Assembly (NCBI RefSeq): GCF_900103585.1
Contig: NZ_FNHV01000009.1
Location: 340,052-404,051, forward strand
Reading direction: 5' to 3'
Source: Streptomyces sp. cf386
GTDB lineage: Bacteria > Actinomycetota > Actinomycetes > Streptomycetales > Streptomycetaceae
DNA length: 64,000 bases
Shown: piece after piece, positions 53,162 through 60,039 of the stretch
Layout: the number at the start of each line of letters is the position of its first letter
Numbering within the stretch: the stretch's first letter is position 1
Translations under genes and position numbers: made by a program
Notes under the pieces: generated by a model
Databases searched by the model: none
What the model was told of the DNA's origin: nothing
What the model saw: the letters and a program-made list of their open reading frames with translations, nothing else

Positions 53162-54364
53162 CTAGCCGCGCAGCACCAGCGCCTGCCCCGCCACCACCAG
53201 CACGACCTGCTCGCACTCCCCGGCGAACGCCGCGTTCAGCCGCCCCAGCTCGTCCCGGTACCGGCGCCCCGACGCCGTCGCCGGCACGATCCCCGACCCC
53301 ACCTCGTTGGACACGGCGACCACGGTCCGCCGCGTGGCCCGCACCGCGTCCGTCAACTCCCGCACCCGTTCCCGCAGTGCCCGCTCCCCGCCCTCGGCCC
53401 ACACGGCGTCGTCCCACGCTCCGACGGAGTCCATGACATCCGTCAGCCACAGGGACAGACAGTCGATCAGCAACGGCGCCCCGTCCTCCGCCAGCAGCGG
53501 CACCAGGTCGCAGGTCTCGGCCGTACGCCACGACCCCGGCCGCCGCTCCCGGTGCACGGCGACCCGCTCCGCCCACTCGGTGTCCCCGCCCCGGGTACCG
53601 CCGGTCGCCACGTACAGCACGTCCGGAAAGGCCTCCAGCCGCCGCTCCGCCTCCACCGACTTCCCGGACCGGGCACCGCCCACCACCAGGGTCCGCCGCG
53701 GCACATCGGGCACGTCCTCGTACGCCCCCACCACCAGCGTCGCCCCGTCCGGCACCGCCCGCGCCCCAGCTGCGGCCAGCCGCCTCCGCAACTCGGCGCC
53801 CGGCGGAACGTCATGGTCCAGATGGACGGCGATGACATCCGTCGTCGGCCCGACCGCGCCCACCGCCCGCAGCTTGGCCAGGGCGTCCGGCCGCCCCACG
53901 ACATCGGCGACGACCATGTCGTACATCCCGACGGCCCCCTCCTCAAGCCCGGCCGGCGCACCCCCCGGCGGCAGATACAGCAGCCGCTGCCCGTCCGGCC
54001 CGGTCACCGCGTACCCCGTGCCCGGCGAGTCCATCGCCACCGCCCGCACCCGATGCCCCGTCAGCAGCGCCAACTCCCGCCAGTCCGGCACCCGCCCGGG
54101 CTGCGGCAGTCCCGCGGGCACCTCGACGGCGGGCCCGTTGTGCGGATGCGACAGCAACACCTGCCGAACGCCCGCCAGCGAACGCCCCGCCCGAGCCGCC
54201 GCGAACGCCGCCCCGGGCGTCAGATCGAGCAACAGCGCCCCGTCCACGAGCAAGGCGGTCGCCGCCCGCGCGTCATCACCGAGCGCGCCCGCACAGGCCG
54301 CACACGAACAGTCGGGGCGGGGGAGTCCCGCGGGGGCACCGGTGCCGAGGAGAGTCAGTTCCAC
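53162..54364 (-). CDS. cobU: MBL-domain/CobU fusion (adenosylcobinamide kinase/guanylyltransferase)
   Basis: A 400-residue two-domain protein. The C-terminal half is CobU: P-loop GGARSGKS (about 229-236), DVLYVATGG, and NEVGSGIVPATASGRRYRDELGRLN. It phosphorylates adenosylcobinamide and adds GMP. The N-terminal 220 residues look like a metallo-beta-lactamase-like fold (LLGTGAPAG, DLTPGAAFA, LLSHPHNGPA), but the HxHxDH site is broken (HPHNG). This N-domain may be structural or have a lost activity. GTG start. Convergent with the methyltransferase gene, five bases apart. Confidence 0.9.
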   Translation of the reverse strand: MELTLLGTGAPAGLPRPDCSCAACAGALGDDARAATALLVDGALLLDLTPGAAFAAARAGRSLAGVRQVLLSHPHNGPAVEVPAGLPQPGRVPDWRELALLTGHRVRAVAMDSPGTGYAVTGPDGQRLLYLPPGGAPAGLEEGAVGMYDMVVADVVGRPDALAKLRAVGAVGPTTDVIAVHLDHDVPPGAELRRRLAAAGARAVPDGATLVVGAYEDVPDVPRRTLVVGGARSGKSVEAERRLEAFPDVLYVATGGTRGGDTEWAERVAVHRERRPGSWRTAETCDLVPLLAEDGAPLLIDCLSLWLTDVMDSVGAWDDAVWAEGGERALRERVRELTDAVRATRRTVVAVSNEVGSGIVPATASGRRYRDELGRLNAAFAGECEQVVLVVAGQALVLRG

Positions 54365-54418
54365 GGAGCCGATTTTCGCCTGTCTGCGCAGGTCTCGCGC
54401 ATCCGACTAGGCTGCGGG

Positions 54419-54446
54419 CAGGAGCCGGACGTCGATCCGGCTCCTG
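54419..54446 (+). promoter_or_regulatory. Perfect hairpin in the leader of the 69-aa gene
   Basis: CAGGAGCCGGA-CGTCGA-TCCGGCTCCTG gives an 11-base-pair stem with a six-base loop, 31 bases before the ATG. It could be an attenuator, an mRNA stabiliser or an operator shared with the divergent cobU gene. I cannot match it to a known riboswitch. Confidence 0.4.
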
Positions 54447-54477
54447 TTCTGCACGTGCTGACACCTTGGAGGCCTAC

Positions 54478-54687
54478 ATGGCGGCATGGACGTGGCGGTT
54501 CGAGAAGGCCGACGGGGCTGAGGTCCAGCCCGCGGTGCAGCCCGAGGAGTTCACCACCCAGGGCGACGCCGAGTCCTGGGTCGGGGAGCACTGGAAGGCG
54601 CTTCAGGAGGGCGGCGCGGACCAGGTGCGGCTGTTCGAGGACACCACGGAGATCTACGGCCCGATGAGCCTGCACGCCGAGGCGTGA
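54478..54687 (+). CDS. Conserved hypothetical protein, 69 aa
   Basis: A small acidic protein (MAAWTWRFEKADGAEVQPAV, then EFTTQGDAESWVGEHWKALQEGGADQV and LFEDTTEIYGPMSL). It looks like a compact two-strand plus helix fold, conserved as a stand-alone gene in Streptomyces from memory. A GGAGG lies seven bases before the ATG, and a TTG four codons upstream is an unlikely start. Its leader has a strong hairpin. Function unknown. Confidence 0.8.
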   Translation: MAAWTWRFEKADGAEVQPAVQPEEFTTQGDAESWVGEHWKALQEGGADQVRLFEDTTEIYGPMSLHAEA

Positions 54688-54838
54688 GAGGGGCGGGGGC
54701 GAGGGCCGTACTCCCTCGCTCCCGCCGCTGCTCAATGTTGGCTCGCCTGTCGCGCATCGCGCCCGAGGACAGCGACCGCGACGGCCGGCCGCAGGGCACG
54801 GGAACGGCGAGCATCCATGCCCCGTACGGACAACCGGC

Positions 54839-55627
54839 TCAGCCGCGCACTCCGCACAGATGCAGCAGCGCCGCGACGCTCCGATACGGATCCGTCTTCC
54901 CGGCCCGTTCCTCGACCGCCACCAACGTCTCCAGGTCCGCCGGGATCTCCGCCTCGTCGGCCGCCGTGTCGGTGAACACCCGCACGCCGTACCAGGCATG
55001 CAGCGGCGCCCCGATGCCCGCGAGCGTCGCCGTCAGCTCCGCGAGCCGGTCGGCGCGGACGTCGAGGCCGAGCCGGTTGCGATAGGCGGTCGTGTCGAAG
55101 GCGGCCAGCGCCCCGGCCCAGTCCCCGGCCAGCCCCGGCCGCATGGCCAGCGCGTCGCCGTTGCGCACGAGCAGCGACAGCAGCCCGCCCGGGGCGAGCA
55201 TCCGGGCCAGTCCGGCCAGCAGCGGATCGGGCTCCTCGATGTACATCAGCACGCCGTGGCACAGCACGACGTCGAAGCTGCCCGGCAGAAAGTGGACGCC
55301 CGTGTCCCGTCCGTCCCCCTGGACGATACGGACCCGCTCCCGGATCCCCTCGGGCTCGCCGGCCAGCTCCTCGCGGGCCGTCGCGATCATCTTCGGGTCC
55401 TGCTCGACACCGGTCACCTGGTGCCCGGCGCGGGCCAGGCGCAGCGCCTGGGTGCCCTGGCCCATCCCCACGTCGAGCACCCGCAGCCGCTGCCCGACCG
55501 GAAACCGCCCGGCTATCTGCTCGTCGAGCTGCCGGGCCACCAGCTCCTGTCGTACGACATCTCGCAGCCCGCCCAGCTTGGTCAGCCAGGCGTCGGCCGC
55601 ACCCCCGGAGAACGCGGCTGTGCTCAG
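54839..55627 (-). CDS. Class I SAM methyltransferase (CTG start)
   Basis: A 262-residue enzyme. Motif I is RVLDVGMGQGTQALRLARAGHQVTGVEQD (about 48-76), with post-motifs IVQGDGRDT and FDVVLCHGVLMYIEEPDP near 120-135, as in the ubiquinone/tRNA-like (CmoM) type. The natural start seems to be CTG at 55627: it overlaps the upstream TGA (CTGA), has GGAGAG at the right distance, and no ATG, GTG or TTG fits. Coupled to the DUF3043 gene. Substrate unknown. Confidence 0.83.
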   Translation of the reverse strand: MSTAAFSGGAADAWLTKLGGLRDVVRQELVARQLDEQIAGRFPVGQRLRVLDVGMGQGTQALRLARAGHQVTGVEQDPKMIATAREELAGEPEGIRERVRIVQGDGRDTGVHFLPGSFDVVLCHGVLMYIEEPDPLLAGLARMLAPGGLLSLLVRNGDALAMRPGLAGDWAGALAAFDTTAYRNRLGLDVRADRLAELTATLAGIGAPLHAWYGVRVFTDTAADEAEIPADLETLVAVEERAGKTDPYRSVAALLHLCGVRG

Positions 55628-56223
55628 GGTCGCTCTCCGCGCTTGACCTGCGGCTTCGGCAGCCGGAGCCGGCGCATCTGGAGGGAGCGCATCAGCGCGT
55701 AGGCGACGGCGCCGCGCTTGTTGTCGTCGGCGAAGCGCTCGGCCAGCCGCTTCTTCAGTCGGACGCCGGTGACGATCGAGTCGAGCACGATCAGCACGAT
55801 CACGATGAGCCACAGCAGCAGCGCGATGTTCTGCAGCGCCGGGACCTGGACCATGCTCAGCACGAGGATGACCACGGCCATCGGGAGGAAGAACTCCGCG
55901 ATGTTGAAGCGCGAGTCGATGAAGTCGCGCGCGAACTTGCGGACCGGACCCTTGTCACGGGCCGGCAGATACCGCTCGTCGCCCCCGGCCAGCGCCTGGC
56001 GCTGCTTCTCCAGGGCGGCACGGCGGTCCTCGCGCTGGCGCTTGGCGGCCTCCTTGCGCGTCGTCGGCGTGTTGGCGACGCTGCGGCGCTGGGTCTGGGC
56101 CTCACTGCGCTTGGGCGTGGGGCGGCCCTTCGGGGCCTCGGGGTGACGGGTCTGAGTGGAGTCGGTCACCGGCGCCTTGTCGGCGGCCTGGGCCTTCTCA
56201 TCCTTGGCACGGCTACGGAACAC
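55624..56223 (-). CDS. DUF3043 membrane protein
   Basis: A 199-residue protein. The first 95 residues are charged and basic (RSRAKDEK, KGRPTPKRSEAQTQRRS, KEAAKRQREDRRAALEKQRQAL). Two spans follow (FFLPMAVVILVLSMVQV and IALLLWLIVIVLIVLDSIVTG, about 115-155), then a basic tail. These match DUF3043, a conserved actinobacterial family. The GTG at 56223 gives FRSRAKDE; no good ribosome binding site precedes it, so it may be leaderless. Its stop overlaps the methyltransferase start. Confidence 0.87.
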   Translation of the reverse strand: MFRSRAKDEKAQAADKAPVTDSTQTRHPEAPKGRPTPKRSEAQTQRRSVANTPTTRKEAAKRQREDRRAALEKQRQALAGGDERYLPARDKGPVRKFARDFIDSRFNIAEFFLPMAVVILVLSMVQVPALQNIALLLWLIVIVLIVLDSIVTGVRLKKRLAERFADDNKRGAVAYALMRSLQMRRLRLPKPQVKRGERP

Positions 56224-56551
56224 AAAACCCAAGGGTACGGGGTGCCAGGGGTTGGACCCCAGCCCGGTGGGGAACGATCCGGCAACACCAGTCGTCGTAG
56301 GGGGACAGAGGGGACGTTGCAGACGGTTCGTTCGGCGGCCACGGGGGAGGCACTCGGGCGGCACCGGTTGGACACCCATGAGGCCACCCGGGAGTCACCT
56401 ACTCCTTACGCCGGAGCGGGAGCGTCAGCAGTCGTCCTTGGGGATGAGCGCATCAGTCCCCGAACAGTGCGGTAATGGATGCAGGGCCCGTACTGTGGGT
56501 TCTGTCGCAGGTGCTGGAGTGGAGTCCGTCAGAAGGGGGCGCGCGAAGCCC
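56224..56551. other. 328-base divergent control region of pspA and the DUF3043 gene
   Basis: It has a possible -10 (TACTGT near 56490) and no strong -35. GGTTCGTTCGGCGG near 56325 is faintly like a ClgR-type box but is not convincing. I see no small gene or hairpin of note. Confidence 0.35.
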
Positions 56552-57346
56552 ATGAGCGGTGTCATGAAGCGTATGGGGATGATCTTCCGCGCGAAGGCGA
56601 ACAAGGCCCTTGACCGGGCCGAGGACCCGCGCGAGACCCTCGATTACTCGTACCAGAAGCAGCTGGAGCTGCTCCAGAAGGTCCGCCGCGGAGTGGCCGA
56701 CGTGGCCACGTCCCGCAAGCGCCTGGAGCTCCAGCTCAACCAGCTCCAGTCGCAGTCGTCCAAGCTGGAGGACCAGGGCCGCAAGGCGCTCGCGCTGGGC
56801 CGTGAGGACCTGGCCCGCGAGGCGCTGTCGCGCCGCGCCGCCCTCCAGCAGCAGGTGACGGACCTGGAGACCCAGCACGCGACGCTGCAGGGCGAGGAGG
56901 AGAAGCTCACCCTCGCGGCTCAGCGCCTGCAGGCCAAGGTCGACGCCTTCCGCACCAAGAAGGAGACGATCAAGGCCACGTACACCGCGGCCCAGGCCCA
57001 GACCCGGATCGGCGAGGCGTTCTCCGGCATCTCCGAGGAGATGGGCGACGTCGGCCTGGCCATTCAGCGGGCCGAGGACAAGACGGCACAGCTCCAGGCC
57101 CGCGCCGGCGCCATCGACGAACTGCTCGCCTCCGGCGCCCTTGACGACCAGTCCGGCATGCACAAGGACGACATCCAGGCCGAGCTGGACCGGCTCTCCG
57201 GTGGTACGGATGTAGAGCTGGAACTGCAGCGCATGAAGGCGGAGCTGGCGGGCGGTTCCTCGTCGCAGCAGGCGATCGAGGGCGGCACCGGCCAGGCGCA
57301 GTCCCAGCAGCAGCCGCAGGACACCCCGCGCTTCGACAAGCAGTAG
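56552..57346 (+). CDS. pspA: Phage shock protein A
   Basis: A 264-residue coiled-coil protein of the PspA/IM30 family (MKRMGMIFRAKANKALDRAEDPRETLDYSYQKQLELLQKVRRGV at the N-terminus). Long heptad-rich helices run to about residue 215, with HKDDIQAELDRLSGG near 215-230 and a Gln-rich tail. It forms membrane-protective oligomers under envelope stress. The next gene is pspAA, 33 bases away. A second ATG four codons in is possible. Confidence 0.95.
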   Translation: MSGVMKRMGMIFRAKANKALDRAEDPRETLDYSYQKQLELLQKVRRGVADVATSRKRLELQLNQLQSQSSKLEDQGRKALALGREDLAREALSRRAALQQQVTDLETQHATLQGEEEKLTLAAQRLQAKVDAFRTKKETIKATYTAAQAQTRIGEAFSGISEEMGDVGLAIQRAEDKTAQLQARAGAIDELLASGALDDQSGMHKDDIQAELDRLSGGTDVELELQRMKAELAGGSSSQQAIEGGTGQAQSQQQPQDTPRFDKQ

Positions 57347-57379
57347 CCGACGGCCGGGGCCCACGCCTAGGAGGGCGCG

Positions 57380-57667
57380 ATGGGCGACATGATCGTCCGG
57401 ATCATGGGCGAGGGGCAGGTGAAGCTGTCCGACAGCCACCTGCCCGAGCTGAACAAGCTCGACGACGAGCTCCTGGCGGAAATGGAGAACGGCGACGGCC
57501 CCGGCTTCCGCCGCACCCTGGCAGCCCTCCTCTCCAAGGTCCGCGATCTGGGCGAGCCCCTGCCCGACGACTCCCTGGAACCGTCGGAACTGATCCTGCC
57601 GTCGCCGGACGCGACGTTGGAGGATGTTCGGGAGCTGCTGAGCGACGACGGTTTGATCCCGGGGTGA
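57380..57667 (+). CDS. pspAA: PspA-associated protein PspAA
   Basis: A 95-residue acidic protein (MGDMIVRIMGEGQVKLSDSHLPELNKLDDELLAEME, then LLSKVRDLGEPLPDDSLEPSELILP and DVRELLSDDGLIPG), recognisable as PspAA. An AGGAGGGCG site precedes the ATG. Co-transcribed with pspA. It likely binds PspA or tunes its oligomers. Confidence 0.9.
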   Translation: MGDMIVRIMGEGQVKLSDSHLPELNKLDDELLAEMENGDGPGFRRTLAALLSKVRDLGEPLPDDSLEPSELILPSPDATLEDVRELLSDDGLIPG

Positions 57668-57690
57668 GTACTTCCAGGCGTCGGCCCGCG

Positions 57691-57713
57691 TATTTCAGCC
57701 CGTCCGGCGTTTC
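57691..57713. repeat. Partial dispersed Streptomyces repeat
   Basis: TATTTCAGCCCGTCCGGCG followed by TTTC is, from memory, one end of the common intergenic repeat of which a fuller copy lies at 8477-8560. It sits between pspAA and the kinase gene. Confidence 0.4.
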
Positions 57714-57782
57714 ACGCAATGCCAGGAACCTCCAGGCAGCCCCCGTTCCAAGCCCCGCAGGGACGCCGTACCGTAATCAAGC

Positions 57783-59000
57783 GTGAGCATCCTCGAACGG
57801 ACCCGTCGGCATCTGAAAGCGCATCCCATGGCGCTGGACGCGGCCCTGGCCGTCGGCGTCCTCGCCTGCATGGTGGCCGGATCGTTCGTGGACCCGCACG
57901 AGAAGACCGACGTCACCTGGGGCCTGCGCACCCCGGACGCGCTGAGCCTCGTCCTCATCGTCCTCGGCGCCGCGGCCCTCGTCTTCCGCCGCCGGGCCCC
58001 GATGACGGTCCTCGCCCTCACCGGCACCGTCTCCCTCGTCGAGTCCGTCACCGGTGACCCCCGCGCCCCCGTCGCCATGTCCGCGGTCATCGCCCTCTAC
58101 ACCGTCGCCTCGACCACCGACCGCCCCACCACCTGGCGCGTCGGCCTGCTCACCATGACCGTCCTGACCGGCTCCGCCATGCTTGCCGGCCCGCTGCCCT
58201 GGTACGCCCAGGAGAACCTCGCCATCTTCGCCTGGACCGGTATCGGCGCCACCGCCGGCGACGCCGTCCGCAGCCGCCGCGCCGTCGTCGCCACCATCCG
58301 CGAGCGTGCCGAACGGGCCGAGCGCACCCGCGAGGAGGAGGCCCGTCGCCGCGTCGCCGAGGAGCGCCTCCGTATCGCCCGCGACCTGCATGACGTCGTC
58401 GCCCACCACATCGCCCTCGTCAACGTCCAGGCCGGTGTCGCCGCCCACGTCATGGACAAGCGCCCCGACCAGGCCAAGGAAGCCCTCGCCCACGTACGCG
58501 AAGCCAGCCGCTCCGCGCTCAACGAACTCCGCGCCACCGTCGGCCTGCTCCGCCAGTCCGGCGACCCCGAGGCCCCCACCGAACCCGCCCCCGGCCTCAA
58601 CCGCCTCGACGAACTCGCCGGCACCTTCCGCAGCGCGGGCCTCCAGGTCGAGGTCGCCCGCGCCGACCAGGGCAGCACCCTCCCCGCCGCCGTCGACCTG
58701 GCCGCGTACCGCGTCATCCAGGAGGCCCTCACCAACGTGCAGAAGCACGCAGGACCGGACGCCAAGGCCGAGGTCAGCGTGGTCCGGGTGGGCCCGAACA
58801 TCGAGATCACCGTCCTGGACGACGGCGCCGGCGAGGACGACACCCCCGACAGCGGCGGCCACGGCCTGCTCGGCATGCGCGAGCGCGTCACCGCCCTGCG
58901 CGGCACCCTCACCACCGGCCCCCGCTACGGAGGCGGCTTCCGCGTCCATGCGATCCTGCCGGTCAAGAGCCGTACGCGCGCGGCGGAGGACGCCGTATGA
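57783..59000 (+). CDS. Sensor histidine kinase (HisKA_3)
   Basis: A 405-residue kinase. N-terminal spans (about 17-33, 53-68, 75-88, 97-112 and 119-140) form a short-loop membrane sensor. The coiled linker RERAERAERTREEEARRR precedes RIARDLHDVVAHHIALV with phospho-His203. HATPase motifs are ALTNVQKHAGPDA, VLDDGAGED and GGHGLLGMRERV. GTG start. It is the partner of the regulator at 59165. Between the two lie three mini-ORFs, each overlapping the next by four bases, beginning inside this gene's stop codon. Confidence 0.93.
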   Translation: MSILERTRRHLKAHPMALDAALAVGVLACMVAGSFVDPHEKTDVTWGLRTPDALSLVLIVLGAAALVFRRRAPMTVLALTGTVSLVESVTGDPRAPVAMSAVIALYTVASTTDRPTTWRVGLLTMTVLTGSAMLAGPLPWYAQENLAIFAWTGIGATAGDAVRSRRAVVATIRERAERAERTREEEARRRVAEERLRIARDLHDVVAHHIALVNVQAGVAAHVMDKRPDQAKEALAHVREASRSALNELRATVGLLRQSGDPEAPTEPAPGLNRLDELAGTFRSAGLQVEVARADQGSTLPAAVDLAAYRVIQEALTNVQKHAGPDAKAEVSVVRVGPNIEITVLDDGAGEDDTPDSGGHGLLGMRERVTALRGTLTTGPRYGGGFRVHAILPVKSRTRAAEDAV

Positions 59001-59023
59001 CGAAGCCGCGGAACTCGTCGTGA
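58997..59023 (+). CDS. Mini-ORF 1 in the kinase-regulator junction
   Basis: An 8-codon ORF (MTKPRNSS) whose ATG overlaps the kinase stop (ATGA). It is the first of three units built on a 23-base tandem repeat. Its TGA overlaps the next GTG. Confidence 0.35.
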   Translation: MTKPRNSS

Positions 59024-59066
59024 CGAAGCCGCGGAGCTCATCATGACGAAGCCGCGGAACTCTCGC
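58998..59066 (+). repeat. Three tandem 23-base repeats
   Basis: Units of TGACGAAGCCGCGGAACTC plus four bases start at 58998, 59021 and 59044. Each unit supplies a TGA stop and, with the preceding base, a start for the next ORF. Confidence 0.9.
59020..59046 (+). CDS. Mini-ORF 2 in the kinase-regulator junction
   Basis: An 8-codon ORF (GTG start, TKPRSSS follows). The GTG overlaps the stop of mini-ORF 1 and its TGA overlaps the ATG of mini-ORF 3. Confidence 0.35.
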   Translation: MTKPRSSS

Positions 59067-59168
59067 GCACCCCGCGGAAGTTGTCGTATTACGAAGCCGA
59101 AGCCGAAGCCGAAGCCGAAGCCGAAGCCGAAGCCGCCCACCTCGTGCCCCGCAGAGGACCTGCCATGA
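59043..59168 (+). CDS. Mini-ORF 3 with seven Lys-Pro repeats
   Basis: A 41-codon ORF, MTKPRNSRAPRGSCRIT, then seven KP pairs encoded by a seven-copy GAAGCC hexanucleotide repeat, then PTSCPAEDLP. Its TGA overlaps the ATG of the response regulator gene (ATGA). Translation would carry ribosomes from kinase to regulator. Copy-number change of the hexamer keeps frame. Confidence 0.45.
   Translation: MTKPRNSRAPRGSCRITKPKPKPKPKPKPKPPTSCPAEDLP
59093..59134 (+). repeat. Hexanucleotide repeat, seven copies of GAAGCC
   Basis: Seven perfect consecutive GAAGCC units lie between the sensor kinase and regulator genes and encode the Lys-Pro run of mini-ORF 3. Confidence 0.95.
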
Positions 59169-59848
59169 CCATCCGCGTCCTGCTCGCCGACGACCAGGCC
59201 CTCCTCCGCAGCGCCTTCCGGGTGCTCGTCGACTCCGAGCCCGACATGGAGGTCGTCGGCGAGGCGTCGGACGGGGCGGAGGCGGTGCGGCTGGCCAAGG
59301 AGGAGCGGGCGGACGTCGTGCTGATGGACATCCGGATGCCCGGCACCGACGGCCTCGCCGCCACCCGCATGATCAGCGCCGACCCGACCCTCGCCCACGT
59401 CCGCGTCGTCATCCTGACCACCTTCGAGGTCGACGATTACGTCGTGCAGTCGCTGCGCGCCGGCGCCTCCGGCTTCCTCGGCAAGGGCTCCGAACCCGAC
59501 GAACTCCTCAGCGCCATCCGCGTCGCGGCCGGCGGGGAGGCCCTGCTCTCCCCGGCCGCCACCAAGGGCCTGATCGCCCGCTTCCTCGCCCAGGGCAACG
59601 GCGCGGACGACTACCGCGACCCGGCCCGTGCCGAGCGGCTCGACGCCCTCACCGTCCGCGAGCGCGAGGTCCTGGTCCAGGTCGCCGGCGGGCACTCCAA
59701 CGACGAGATCGCCGAGCGTCTCGAGGTCAGCCCGCTGACCGTGAAGACGCACGTCAACCGGGCCATGTCCAAGCTCGGCGCCCGCGACCGGGCCCAGCTA
59801 GTGGTGATCGCGTACGAGTCCGGGCTGGTACGTCCAAGGGTGGAGTGA
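59165..59848 (+). CDS. LuxR/NarL-family response regulator
   Basis: A 227-residue regulator. Receiver domain 1-120 with acidic pocket Asp9-Asp10, phospho-acceptor Asp55 (VVLMDIRMPG), and Lys near 109 (FLGKGS). LuxR helix-turn-helix near 160-215 (LTVREREVLVQVAGGHSNDEIAERLEVSPLTVKTHVNRAMSKL). A GAGGACC site precedes the ATG, which overlaps the stop of mini-ORF 3. Partner of the kinase at 57783. Confidence 0.95.
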   Translation: MTIRVLLADDQALLRSAFRVLVDSEPDMEVVGEASDGAEAVRLAKEERADVVLMDIRMPGTDGLAATRMISADPTLAHVRVVILTTFEVDDYVVQSLRAGASGFLGKGSEPDELLSAIRVAAGGEALLSPAATKGLIARFLAQGNGADDYRDPARAERLDALTVREREVLVQVAGGHSNDEIAERLEVSPLTVKTHVNRAMSKLGARDRAQLVVIAYESGLVRPRVE

Positions 59849-60039
59849 CCCCGACCCGGGCGTACTGCGCCCGGAGTATGCGCCGCATAAGGAACGGGAC
59901 CTGCGGCCTACGAAACCGGGCTCCCCGATGGCTCAGTGTGTAGGGGCGGGCGCTCATTTGTTCATGCGCTTCTGTCATGCACAGGCGTCCGCTGCGACTT
60001 TTGCCGCTTCTGCCGCTCACAGAAGAGAGACCCTGACAC

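Noticed and set aside
48622-54364. A cobalamin riboswitch near the cob genes
   Set aside because: The gaps before cobS, cobT and the cobU fusion are short, and I see no recognisable B12-box sequence.
56320-56340. A possible ClgR box before pspA
   Set aside because: GGTTCGTTCGGCGG shares only part of the expected motif, so no operator is called.
59081-59848. A longer regulator beginning with an (EA)n run
   Set aside because: The hexamer repeat is open in all three frames. The ATG at 59165 has the proper ribosome binding site and family start, while the frame of the Lys-Pro ORF is coupled at both ends.
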